NCBI GenBank assembly: GCA_916610825.1
Contig: OU744449.1
Coordinates: forward strand, 22,209,793-22,273,792
Length of the DNA stretch: 64,000 bases
Direction of reading: 5' to 3'
DNA from: Haliclystus octoradiatus
Lineage: Eukaryota; Cnidaria; Staurozoa; Stauromedusae; Haliclystidae
The notes beneath the pieces are model-generated. The model searched no databases, was not told the origin of the DNA, and was given only the letters and a program-made list of their open reading frames with translations. The position numbers and the translations under genes are program-made. How positions within the stretch are numbered: position 1 is the first letter of the stretch; each line of letters begins with the position of its first letter. Positions 1 through 13,400 of the stretch are shown in pieces.

Positions 1-1412
1 TAGTAAAACCACTTGGTGAGTTCGTTTCAATTTATTGTATTGTTTGTATAAACCCAATGTTGGGAGTTGCACTTGGTGGAAGTGAGATTAGTACAGTCCG
101 TCTCATACTCGTAGTTAAGTCCACGTTCAGGAGCGCCCCATCATAATATAACTACCTATTTAATTGGCTTGCGACATTTTGCCCGCTGGCGACATTAGAA
201 AAAATTAGAATTTGTCGGTGGAATTTTAAGGAACGAAACGATTTCCCTGCATGCGCAGTATCAGAAATGTCTCTTTGAGTGACAATTTTTGTGCAATGGA
301 AAACAGGCTTTCCATTTACGGATGTCTAATGCTTTTAGAGACTCGCTTGTTCATTTCATGCATAATACGTCAGAATTCGTAAATAAAATCCTTATCAGAC
401 CAATGAAGTAGTCTCTATATATCTTTCATGCTGTTGAAAAGAAATGTATTATATTCATGATGACAAGAATTTGAATAATCATTTATACCCTCTATACTGA
501 ACAAGATGATCACAATCGTCTTAATTAACATACTGTACCTGAAGCTGTTAAGTTGAAAGACTTTCAGACTTTCCTTTCCGATAACTTTTGCTACCTGTAT
601 ATAAATTAGAGTTAATGATATCAGCATATTTCTGATTCTGATCTGCCCAATCATCTTCGTCCAGAATAACTTTTCATTGAAACGTAGAGGGGAAGCTTCA
701 TATCTACCGATCCCCACAAAGCGGCATACTGATTTACATAAATGCAATAGACCTCGTTTTAAGTTTTTCCGTCAATTTTCTTTCCGTTTTCCGTAAATCA
801 GACGTGTCCCTCGGCGTGCTGTAAACATTTCCAACTAGATAAATAGAGTTAGGAGAACATCTCAACCCAATGAAAGATAAAAACATAATATTATACCAAT
901 CAAACTAGAATAAAATACCAACGTAATAATCAAGGTTGGGCCATTTCGAACAGTAGCAAGTCGAACGGCAGAAATTATAAAATACAACGTTTAGACCGTG
1001 GCCTCATTACAATGGGAACTATTTTTCGGCCTCTCAACTCTTGTAGATCGACAGCTCTGCACAAATCTGCATACATAATATATAATCAAAGTATCAGAAT
1101 TTCATACATTCTCCCTCATTGTATTCTCCATTTCAATGAACTTAAAATCGGTTGCATGAATGATAGATTCCTGTAAATCTTTGTTTGTGAATGTCAAGTT
1201 GAGTTGCAACTGAAGAACTATAAACAAAACAAGATAAAAACATTATCACACTGTCTATACCGTAATTATCGATCTCTGCTTATATAATATCTATTTTGAA
1301 TATAGTGTCATATTGCAGTGGGCACAAGTCTAATTCTCATTATTTCTGATAAAAATATGTGATGAGTTTATTCCTTAGTTATGGAGTTGATATTAGTATA
1401 CAAATTACTTAC
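1..1412. other. no gene recognised (left edge)
   Basis: AT-rich DNA with only short open frames that resemble nothing I know. Because a TSP1 exon on the - strand ends at 1413 with a good donor, this stretch is probably an intron of that gene, whose next exon would lie outside the window. Confidence 0.4.
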
Positions 1413-4400
1413 CTTTGCAAAGCAGCTTAGTTTTGCATTTTGTTTGCTGAACATTTTCCCCTTGGCAATTTATCCTTTTCATTGATGTTTGATGTTTACA
1501 TTGTCTATGTCTTGTTCTTGTTGCATTTCCGCATGCAAAACTGCAATTTGACCACTTTGACCAATTATTCCATACCCCATCAACTAAGAAAAAAAAAATA
1601 CTAGAAATACATATCTTAAAATCTTCATTTTAATCCTGTATCCACTACCAACAGGAAACCAAACCATGAAAATGCCACGAAAATGTTTTAAAAACACCAT
1701 GAAAATGTGAAAAGTAGAAACCACAAATTTTTAGGTCATGTAAAAGTTTGAAAAGTATAAAAACATCCCTATTCACAATTTCAAATGTGAAAATGGCATG
1801 AAAATGCAATAAAATTCCTCAATTTTTCATGGTTTTGGTGTCAGTTAGTGATCCTTACTCGGGTGTTGATCTCTCCTAGTCATCTTTTCCAAGAAACAAG
1901 AATTAGCAGCATTTTCTTTCAAATCATGCATTTAGTCCTCCGTCCATTTGTTTTATAATAACTCAAATCAGTCATCATTTGTTCGATAAAAGCTCTGGGA
2001 AGACGACAACAATTCCATGCAGTCAAATCTGCTTTTTTACTTTTTGTCTGACATGTGTGTTTTTGTGTTTTGAAGCAGCATTTTTACGAGTAGCTAAACG
2101 GACCCGACTTTCCCAAGACTATTCTAGATAAATCCAGAGGGATTGAGCTCAAAACATATACTTGTTAGAGATAGACTGCAGATGGGATCAAATGATGCGT
2201 ACTTGGCACTCGTGGGTAATCAAAATGGTGGACACGTGCACCCGCACCCATTATTTTCCAAAAGTTTCCATCATTAATTGGTTGTCAAACGTTGAGTGTT
2301 TATAATTCTGGTGCATTTTGGAATATATTGATCTATTTTTAATTCAGACTAGTAGTCTTGTTTTGTACTAATAACTTTCTACTTATCATGGATCATTTCA
2401 AGTAAAAATATGTCTCTATAATGCTGTTTTCAGCTCTCAAAACTGATAACTTTCGGCCGCACGTAAACATGATGGCATGTCTATTTATATTATATTCAAG
2501 TTGGTATTCAGCATGGTAGCTTGACCAAACAACATGGTGACTGCAGAGCGTGTAATTAAGTGCGACCGATTCGTGTGAGTTTGTTTCATTGTTTTAAATA
2601 ATTTTCTAGGGATTCATTAGGAAAATGGGAAAAAGTCTTTTGCTGTCGTTTTGCCAAGACTGTGGCCAATTATATGAGTATTTCAAAATCACCTATCACA
2701 CAGGAAGAGAAGTACAAAAAGCATGCAAAGATTACGATAACGCTGTAAAGGACTATCTAACTTGGTCATCACGTTAAAATCATTGCAGAGAATACCATCT
2801 AACAATGTTTACACTGCTAAGAAGATATTGGACACAAGACCTGTTGATGGGCACAAAGAATACCTAGTAAAAAGGCTTAAGCTACCCTGAAAGTGCAAAT
2901 AGCTGGGAACCAGAAGACCATTAGTAGCATCGGTATCAACGGAAAAGGTGAATTCAATATTGGCCAATCCTTCGGAATTAGAATACTGGTTATCATTATT
3001 CCTCTTCTCTTTCTAACCAACAGGAATAAGGAAGACAATTACTGTCGAAAGTCAACTAGCCCGCATGATGAAGGAGAAATTGGTAGATGGAGACATCCAA
3101 GGAGCAATACGAATGGCTGCATCGAATACCAAATAGATATCAAAGATATCAAAACAATCCTTTGAGCTTCTAAAAACAAAGCATCCTGATGGCACATTGA
3201 ACGACAATCTACAGTGAATTATTGCTTATTTCAAGCAAAGGAATACTTATTTCAAGTAAAATAATACTTAATTCAAGTAAAAGATCACTTATTTCAAGTA
3301 AAAGAATACCTATTTCAAGTAAAAGCAAGTGAAAAGTTACTCAATTTGAGCAAAGGGCTGTTCAGATCAATTACAAATGGGCTCATTTTAAGTAAAATGT
3401 TACCTATTTTAAGCAAAAATATTCGTAAAATGATTTCTGATAAATAAAACTTTACTCATTTTAAGTAAAAGTTTGCCTGTTTTAAGCAATGACTATGGTA
3501 CAGAGATGCCGTACTAGGCAAAACTTTATTCATTTTCAGTAAAATTTTACATGTTATAAGTAAAAGCAAACAGAAATAGATTAAGGAAAACATTGTTAAT
3601 TATAAGTAAATTTTTACTTTTAAACTAGTTTTAAGTAAATTTATTGCCTTATTTTAAGCAAACTTTTACTAAGCAAGTAAAAAATTGCTTACATCATGGA
3701 CAAGTAACAATTTACTTGAAACTAGTAAAAGTGTGCTCAAAACTAGTAAAAATTTGCTAAGAAAAAGAATCCATTTTCTGAAGTGGCAGATTTAATCCTT
3801 TTCTTCTGCTAAGTGATATACATAACTCTGATTTAGTTGTTAATTCGCAAAACAGCAAAGCGAATACATGTTTAATAGTCGTGATGAAAATACTCTTGTT
3901 GCAGTTTCCCTGACGTGCTGAGGATGTCTTCACATAAAAAAACAATTTCTGTGACCTTTATATCATGCTAGAAACTGATATGGAAACTTTGATAACTATA
4001 GGAGTATAAGATTTTATAATTATATACAGTACCCTATTGCTTTATCTTAATCAAGCGTAGTAGTAAATATGTGACTATGCCTTTTAGTGCTAAGTTGAAA
4101 TGTGGCAATATTATATGCTAACTATAAAACATACGACATGATATTAGAGTTATTAGATAAATTATAAACAAATGAAAATCCTTGTTATTTTTGTCCAAAT
4201 CATGATCAAATTTATATTGAGCTACTGATATGAAGATCAAAATGCTGTTCCAAAGTTATGAGGTGACGAATTGCATCTTCTCGAGTTTGCGTCTTTTTAA
4301 ACGTAACAATGTACAGCAATTGATTCATCTAACTTAATTTCATCAAATATGGTATTCAAAATGAGTCAACTTAATTAAAGTCCGCAATAAATCATGCAAC

Positions 4401-7400
4401 TTCGAATCAATTTTATCTATAAAATCATGTCGATCGCCGTTACCGTTCGTCGGTCTTTTCGATTTGTATATATTTTCAGATTTTGAATTTTATCATTTTA
4501 AGGATGCCTTTGACGTTAGAAACATCCAGAATGTAAATAATGCAGCTTGAATTTCGTCCTGGCAACTTTAATCAAATTAAATAATTTTAAACGGTAATGC
4601 AAAACTAAATTTAAATCGACGTAAAAGCAAGAAAGTTATGAAACATTCACAATATATTCTGTTTCGCGCAAAATAATTTGTAAAAAAATGGCATCCTCTA
4701 GTCACGTGAAAAGCGCTCAAACAATCAGCGCACGAAGCGGCGGGTTCAAAGTATGTGCCAACTCTTGTATATATAAGGCTCTGGGTATACAGCAGAAGAA
4801 GATATGCTCGGACCGTTGTTATTCGCTTTCACTAAGCAAATGTAATCAGAATTTAAGCAACAGTATTTGGAAGATGGAATATTAATGGGTGACGAGGAAT
4901 CATTATAAACAAGAGATTTCCAGAGGATCACAGACGTTGGAGCAACAGCTATGGATAATAAGCTACACAAACAAATTTGGGGCATAGCTCAATGCTCGCC
5001 CGTCACCCTCCATGGGTATAATGCTGAATAACATCCAGCTATGAATAATAATTTCACTCCATTTGTGATTGTACATGGTGCAATCCCATATAATGAAGTA
5101 ACTGCAATTATCAAGAATCTTTGTGTTCTGCAAATATCCCCTCTAAACTTGAATCTAAGGGCTTAGCAGGGTCAGATCTCAAAAGACGTGTTAGAATCAC
5201 CCTAATTCCGTGGGGGAAAGGCCGCTCAGCTATATGGGACTTTACATGCCCTGATACTCTTGCTCTAGCTATACCGAAAAAGTATCATCAAAGCAGAAGC
5301 AGCTGCTGAAAACGCCGAAGAAAAGAAAATAATAAAGTATAGACAGCTGAAAACTACTTTACATCTTCATCCCTGTAGCCATAGAGACGATGGGGGCCTA
5401 AGGATCAGCTGCTACGTTGTTCTTGAAGCAGCTTTCTTCAAGGTTTAGAGATTCTACACAGGATGCTAATGCTGGGAAATATTTAAAAGAGAGAATTGTA
5501 ATGGCAGTGCAAAGAGGAAATGCAAATAGTGGCATCGGCACTTTCCGTAATGATGACTTTGAGAACAATTTTAGGATAGATTATAATTAGATAGTAGTTA
5601 ATTAAACTATGTATATATAGATTTATATAAATTTTTTCAAGTTTACATAATCATTTCTAGTTACAATTTTATTGCACGTGTGTGTGTAACTTTTATTTTG
5701 TTTCGTATTCAAAATGAGCAATATGCTCGTTTACAATGAAACGAAAGATCATACAGTTATTACATAATAATTACAGTGTTACAAGTTACAACAAATAGGC
5801 TTATACAGAGTACAAAACTACGATTTACAGAACAATTTTTAACATTACATTTATTTTCTGTGATTTACTGGTAACATCGTTCTAATAGGATGCCTTTACT
5901 CTCCATCGCTCTAGTGGTTTCCAGGATTGATTTGTTGAGTCCTTTTCCTTTCAGTTCTTTTATTGGATCTGGCGTGGATCGCCATAACCTTGTTCCGGTT
6001 GCAACAAATGATTTTCTTTTTTCTTCGGTCTTATATTTTTGTGTCTGAATTCTAAATGGCCCTCGAAGAGAATACTTGCTTTTGACTGTCTTAAATAGAT
6101 TGCTGATTAGCTTGGGTGTTGATGTTGTTATAGCTTGATGAACAATGATTAATATGCGTGCTGTTCGCCTAACTTGTTGTCCAATAATTTGTTGTTTTTG
6201 ATGTTTTGATCAATTGTTTTTGTGCTGGCACTGGAGTTGAGCTGCCTTATAGCTGATATCTGTAAATTTTCCAGCTTCTGTTGGTTAGTGAATGACAATA
6301 CAGTGAATAAGGTGCTGCAGTATTCAAGATGTGGCCTGAGGTATGTTTTGTATAAGTTGATGGACATAGAAAAGTTAAGTGTGCCTCTGATTTGACGAAG
6401 CCGATGTAAACATAGGTTAAACTTTTTCGTGCAGCTCTGGGCGTGTTCTTTCATGCTTATGTGCTTATCAATGATTATTCCAAGGAGTTTAATGGAATCG
6501 GACCACTCAATGAGGTTAGATTTTATTTTAACTTGTGGTGTGATAAGACCGGTAGATGAATGAGACTGGATCAATATTGCTTGTGATTTTTTTGGGTTGA
6601 GATGAAGGCAATTTTCATGAAACCAATTTGTTACGTTTTCAAGGTCCTTGTTCAACGTCTCAACGGCATAGGCTTTTGACTTCGATGAGTAGTAGACAGT
6701 AGTGTCATCAGCATATCTTAGTAATGAAGCATTGATGTCGAGCCAAGATAGATCAGCAACGTAGATGTTGAATAAAAGGGGTGACAAGATGGAACCTTGA
6801 GGTACCCCTCGGGTAACTGGAAATTTTCTTGATGTTGAACCACACATTTTTGCTGCTTGGGTGCGCTCAGTGAGGTAACTCGGCATAAATTTCAGGCTAG
6901 ATGGGCAGAGATTGTATGCTTCCAGTTTCTTTAGCAAAATTTTATGATCTACCATGTCGAATGCCTTTGAGAGGTCTAAAGAAACCAGTACTGTGTGTAA
7001 TTTATTTTCTTTTGCTGTCTGACAATCATTGACAAGCTTTATTCCACCAGTTTCTGGACAATGACCTTTGAGGAAACCAAACATATCACATGGTAGTATC
7101 TTGTTGAAATGATCTTGTAGCTGCTTTGAAAGGACTTTCTCAAAAGATTTTGAGAGGTGGGATAGTATGGTGACAGGGTGATAGTTTTCTTTCTTAGTAG
7201 GGTCATCTCGTTTGAAGATTGGAGTGACTAAGCCATATTTCCAGTATATTGGGATTTCACCAACAGTGATCAGATGGTTGTAGAGGTCTGTAATCGGAAT
7301 AGAAAGACTAGGTAGGATTTTTTTGAGGAGAGCAGATAATAGTTGATCAGGCCCCGAAGATTTGTGATTGTCAATTGAGTTGACGATGTTCCATACTTCT

Positions 7401-10400
7401 TCGTCATTGGCATATCTGAAGGTGAAACTTGATGTGTTCCTCTGTTTGGATATCAATCGCATACTTAAGTGGTTATTGAGATCGGTTTTACTCCATTGTT
7501 TGGAAGGAGGAATGATATCGCTGAAGTAGTTGACAAATGTATCTGCAATTTCCGCACTGTCTGATATTAGCTTTCCGTTGTCTAGTAGGCGTTTGACTGA
7601 GGTGCTGGATTTCTTTCCTATTCCTGTAAGTCTCTGGAGGGTTTGGTGGAAAAATTTTGGTGGACTTTTTGATGTTTGTGAGAGAAAATTCTTCATTGCA
7701 TTCCTCTTTAGAGTCGTTACAGCATTCCGTTGTTTTGCAAAAATGAGTTTTGATTTTGGTGTGCCTTGATCTTTGGAATATGTGTCTCGAAGACGAATTG
7801 CTTTTTCAATCTCAGAGTTTATCCATGGAGGACGAGCTGCTTTTAAAAGGCGAGTTTTGAGGGGTGCGTGTTGGTCAATTATTTTCATGATCTTGCTAAA
7901 CCATATGTTCCATGTCTGGTCTGCAGAATTTAAAGTCCCATTAGCACCGATATAGGTACCTTCCCAATTTATACCTGAAAGTTCTTCGTTTAAATGTTCA
8001 AAGTTTGTGGATTTAGTTCTACGATAAGTTATTTTCTTCGGAACTTCCTTTTTCATTTTTGAGTAGCATTTGGTTCTACATACAACATGGTCAGATGCGC
8101 CGTTTGGGACGGTTTTAGTTTCTGTGAATTGCTGAGGGTTTGAACTCAATATGACGTCAATCGAGGTACCTGATACTGGCCTTGTTATTTCGGTGATCAA
8201 GTTTGTCAAGGCAAAGTCGCTCATAAATGTTCTTAGCTTACATGCTGCAGGTTCGTCATTGTTGTCTCTAAGATTGCTATTGAGGTCTCCAATAATAATG
8301 ATATGTGACCTTTGACGTAATATATTCTCTGTTACTTGACTGAGTGCGTTGTAATATTCAACTGCGGAAAAACTAGGTCAATATAATTGATATTGTTTTG
8401 TCAGCAGTTTTGATATCTATGACAAGAACTTCAATAGACTCTGATTCCCAAGAATGCCTTCTCCTGCATTGCAGGTTATCGCTTATGTAATATGCTAGTC
8501 CTCCCCCTGCTGTGCTGTTTGGCCTGTCTTTACGGTAAAGTGTGAATCCTGGTATTGCAAGTTGATTGCTTGATATGCGCTGATTTAGTTTAGTTTCACA
8601 TATACCTATTACGCAATTTTGAGGGCCTGTAATAATTCGATCTACTTCATCAATCTTTTTACCTAAACTGTTGCAGTTCCATGTGATGATTTCTATGGCT
8701 GTTGGGCCAGGATTTGGGTGGATATCACCTGATAGGGTTATCAAGAGTGTTACATGATGTAGCAGATTTGAGATGAAATGAATGATTAGATTTATCGCAT
8801 GATATTTTAGTTTGGTGTCTGTTGATTGTGAGACTGTGTAAAATGAAGAGGAGTTGAAAACACCAATGTTTACTCTAAATTGGACACTGTCAATAGGCAT
8901 AGCTGTGTTGAAAGCTGTTACGCTGAATCATATTCCATTGCTTCAAATGTTGAGAAATCAGATATATATACACATATTGTTAAACATGTTAAAGAACATA
9001 AAGATAATAGGATTTGAGAATTATCAAATTCCAATAATGCAGTTGTCAACTATAAGTATCAACTCATAAACTAACCAAAATCTGACGATGTTATCAGGAA
9101 GTCAAACGCCAGATAGGAAAATGAGTGTTTGGTCTATAGAGACAGCATAATAACATTGATATAAAACGATAGATCCACTAAATAACACTGTAGATATACC
9201 AACTCATAAATAAATCCAAGTCTGACGATGTTATTAAGCAGTCAAACGACAGATAGGAGAATGAATGTTTGGTAGAGACAGCAAAATAATATTGATATAA
9301 AACGATACATCCACTAAATAACACTGTAGATATACCAACTCGTAAATAAATCCAATTCTGACGATGTTATTAAGCAGTCAAACGACAGATAGGAGAATGA
9401 ATGTTTGGTAGAGACAGCAAAATAATATTGATATAAAACGATAAATCCACTAAATAACACTGTAGATATACCAACTCATAAATAAATCCAATTCTGACGA
9501 TGTTATTAAGCAGTCAAACGACAGATAGGAGAATAAATGTTTGGTAGAGGCAGCAAAATAATATTGATATAAAACGATAAATCCACTAAATAACACTGTA
9601 GATATACCAGCTCATAAATAAATCCAATTCTGACGGTATTATTAAGCAGTCAAACGACAGATGAAAGGAAAATGAATGTTTGGTAGATACAGCAAAAGAA
9701 CATTGATATAACATCGATAAATAATATTGATTGATAATTAACGCTACGATAAAACCTACTAATTAAATCCGGGGACATGTCGTTGCGAAGAAACTCGTTG
9801 CGAAGAACAGTCGTTGCGAAGAAAATCATTGCCAATGCTGGGAAATATTTAAAAGAGAGAATTGTAATGGCAGTGCAAAGAGGAAATGCAAATAGTGGCA
9901 TCGGCACTTTCCGTAATGATGACTTTGAGAACAATTTTAGGATAGATTATAATTAGATAGTAGTTAATTAAACTATGTATATATAGATTTATATAAAGTT
10001 TTTCAAGTTTACATAATCATTTCTAGTTACAATTTTATTGCACGTATATATGAATAATTATGACATACTAACATGGTCGATGTGAGAAAGCTCTATAGAA
10101 TCTTGATTTCAACCTCACCCGTTCTGAATCAGATTCTGTTAATTAACTGGTCTGCTTTTACAGCACAGTGATAACTTTTTATAGTTTGCGGAAATGATAT
10201 TCTTCTATAGAAAGCCCAAGCACCTGATCTGTGTCATTCTTCTGTAGAAAGTTAGAATGAATGTATATCCCAATCAACGCATTGACAAAATTTGATAATT
10301 ATTTCGGTGATTTTCAGGCGTAAAATAAATATCAACATTTACATTGTCAATTTATGAAAACTGAGCTTAAGACAAAGACTTTATGCGTAAAAAATAATCC

Positions 10401-13400
10401 GAATGTGAAAGGTGAAACATAATTAAAAAGGTTCAAACCGCATATTATCATTAGCCTCGTAATAATATATTAAACAATAGTTCTTCGGAAAGACGTAAAA
10501 TTAGTTTTATTTCTAAACTCAGAATCAGCTTGAGAATAAAAAAAGGCAGCCGTCATTTTTAACCCATACCTAAGACAGGATTGATAAAGTCAAACTGCAC
10601 TTTTTCATACTTCAAATGCCTATATACTAACCGTTGCATAGCACCATGTTACAGTATCGCTCCATTTTGTTTGGTCCTAGACATGTCTTCTCGTCCTTTT
10701 CAATTGATGTGGTATTGCATTTTCGATATCTTGTTTGCGTACCACCATAACACTCTTTACTGCATTCACTCCATGTTTCCCAATCTGACCACAGAACCAT
10801 GTTGACTTCTTAAAAATTATCAGATTAGAAGTTTGAGATTCTAAAGCCCCGCCCAAATGGCTTCTTATTTCGCCAACATTCTTAGGGTTTTGTTTAAATC
10901 AGCAAAATCCTATGAGTGCTGCCGAAAGAGAAAGTCATTTGCCCACCCTAAATTTTTATGACTTTGTTCAGACATTCAAAAATTTACGTGTTAATTAAAA
11001 AGACTGGTCAATGTTGCAGTCAAGTAGACCTGAGCCAAAAGATCCTAAATATATAGATGCTGGTTAGCTTGACAAAGAGGCATGAATGTAAAAACATTAA
11101 GCATGTATGACTTGACATAACTGTTTTGAAAAGTTAGTGTTCAACTGTTGAAAGAATTTGCTGTTTGCTCGTGTTAAAAGTTTATGTTTTGACACAATAG
11201 ACAGTCAGCATTATAAGGCAAACCGTGATAGTAGCTGGCTGCCCTAGGGATACCTGTTTCACATTCCCTTGTAATCCATTTTGACAATTACTGTTTCGCA
11301 TATGGGACAATGTTGGGACATGTCAACATTTAGTGAATGAAGTCATTTGAAAAATTCACAATGAATGAAATCATGGCTTGGCATATATATGACGTTTACT
11401 TTATGGAGGTGGTGATTGGCCTATTTGTTACTTATATAAATCATGTAAATCATTCGTGTGGTTTTTGTGAACAGAAAAGGCATCAATGGTGATCCGTAAA
11501 TCGTTTCACATGCATGATTATACTCGTGACTCGAAAGTGGACTAAATTCTTTTTATATAATATGTCATGTAGCCCTAGCTAGCAAATATCTTCCCCTTCA
11601 TGTCATGTAGGTTTAGTATCAAAAAATTATTATGACCATTATCTTTCTTTATATTATCTTGTTTCCCAATTGAAAACCAGACCAGATATAGAAAATATAA
11701 TGCACACAACCAAGTCGATCCCCATATTCTTTAAATGGAATCTATTCTGTTGAGATATACCTTCACATTCATATGACGAAGAACAGTTTCTATATTCATA
11801 TTTTGCTCTGTTATCACAATTTGTTGTTGCATTGTATATAACCGCGCATCTCCTTTGTAAGCCATTACCACATGTGTTACTGCATTCACCCCAGTGACTC
11901 CATTCGCTATACAAGACTGTTTCTGTTATGAAAAGAAAATAATTTATTAATATATTAATAATTACATTAATGGGTTAATCCACATTAATGGGTTAATTTT
12001 CGTCAAGTAAAATATAGTAACGTAAATTTTCAATCATATGGGCTTGATTGGAAAGCATGATTGTTACTTGGAAATAGTCTGGGACGCCTTTATTGATCAA
12101 AAAATCGACGGTTTTCTTGAAGAAAGAAACTACCCAGTAAATTAATGACTTGTTTTTTTCATTTATCCTTTTATAAAATGGTTCAAGTAAGTGTTTATGC
12201 ACTTTATCCCAGCGCTGTTGTTTAACTCCGAGTAAAGACTTTTGCCTCATCTCTGTTTTTGTATTCCATATAATGTATATTGAAAATTAATATTTTCTAA
12301 TTAAAGCCATATGATATTTCCAATATATTTATAGACTTATGGCATAGCAGATAAATATGTTGAATATCAAAACAAAATATAATTGATACATCCTACCCTT
12401 TGATGAAACAGGAATTGACACGCTTGTTAGTGCTTTTCCTGATGATGTAGCTGCTGTAATTAATGTGATGGATTTTAGCATATCAGATGGGAGAATATGA
12501 CTTGACCCTACCAAATGTGTTGCATCCTCATGAGCTTTTGATGAGGACAAGAAGCTCACGCTTGTTAGTGCTTTTCCTGATGATATAGCTGCTGTAATTA
12601 ATGTGATGGATTTTAGCATGTCAGATGGAAGAATATGACTTGACACTACCAAATGTGTTGCATCCTCGTGAGCTTTTGATGATGACAAGAAGTTTAATAT
12701 CGGTGTCTTGTGTAATGCAGAAGTTTCGATAATTCCTGAGCTTGATACGGATGACGATGTGCTGCTCTGTTGCCTTGAATCATTGATGCGGCCAAATGAT
12801 TGTGAATGACTAACCATGTAAGACGTTTTTATCTCATTTGGCATTTGATTGTACCATGTACTTGGAAATGCAACAATATTCTGTTTGGTAGAGGTTTTCT
12901 TTAGATTCCTGAAAGTGTATACTGGATATTATTGACTGCTTTACAATTCTGAATTTATCATAATTAAACACAAAATTCGTCATTGTTTTCTCAAATGTGT
13001 GCTATAGCATTGTAAAAGCTGCATATAGTAACTAGATCATTTGAACGCAAAAGTAGCTATACTATATCTCGAGAGTTTGTAAATTAGAAATTATTGAACG
13101 TTTTATTTCAAAATATTTCAAAGCAAAAGATAGCGACAAAAAACTACAAGTAGTGGTTGTTGAAAAATTTTCGGTATTATACATTATACCATCGTCAGTT
13201 CAAAAGAAAGAAATATTAATTTACAAATTACTTATAGGCTAGGGATCTGAAAACTTAATACATTCTAATTGTTAAAAATAGTGCTAAAAATAAAACAATG
13301 AAACAGAAAAGATACCTATTCAATTACAATATGTTCTATTATGCATATATTTACAAAAGGAGACGAGAATGGATAGAGTCACTCTGAGTGTTGAGAGTCG

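Larger units (their letters stand above)
5680..9833 (-). mobile_element. non-LTR retrotransposon (CR1/L2-like LINE), nearly intact
   Basis: A full-length-looking LINE on the - strand: 5' region with 135-bp tandem repeats (9.05-9.72 kb), one long frame with endonuclease then reverse transcriptase broken by a single frameshift near 8375, a short 3' UTR and an (AC)n tail at 5680-5690. The 3' end against 'gcacgt' and the 5' end against 'aatgctgg' fit exactly between the 212-bp repeats. The protein layout (short leader with a GDIHPNPGP motif, APE-type endonuclease, RT with YADD) is typical of CR1/L2-type elements. It lies inside the large intron of the TSP1 gene. Confidence 0.85.

Noticed and set aside
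11993..12250. 85-codon open frame on the - strand between two TSP1-gene exons
   Set aside because: It has a Met and a stop but matches nothing I know and has no supported splice sites. It would break the phase-1 join of exons 3 and 4.
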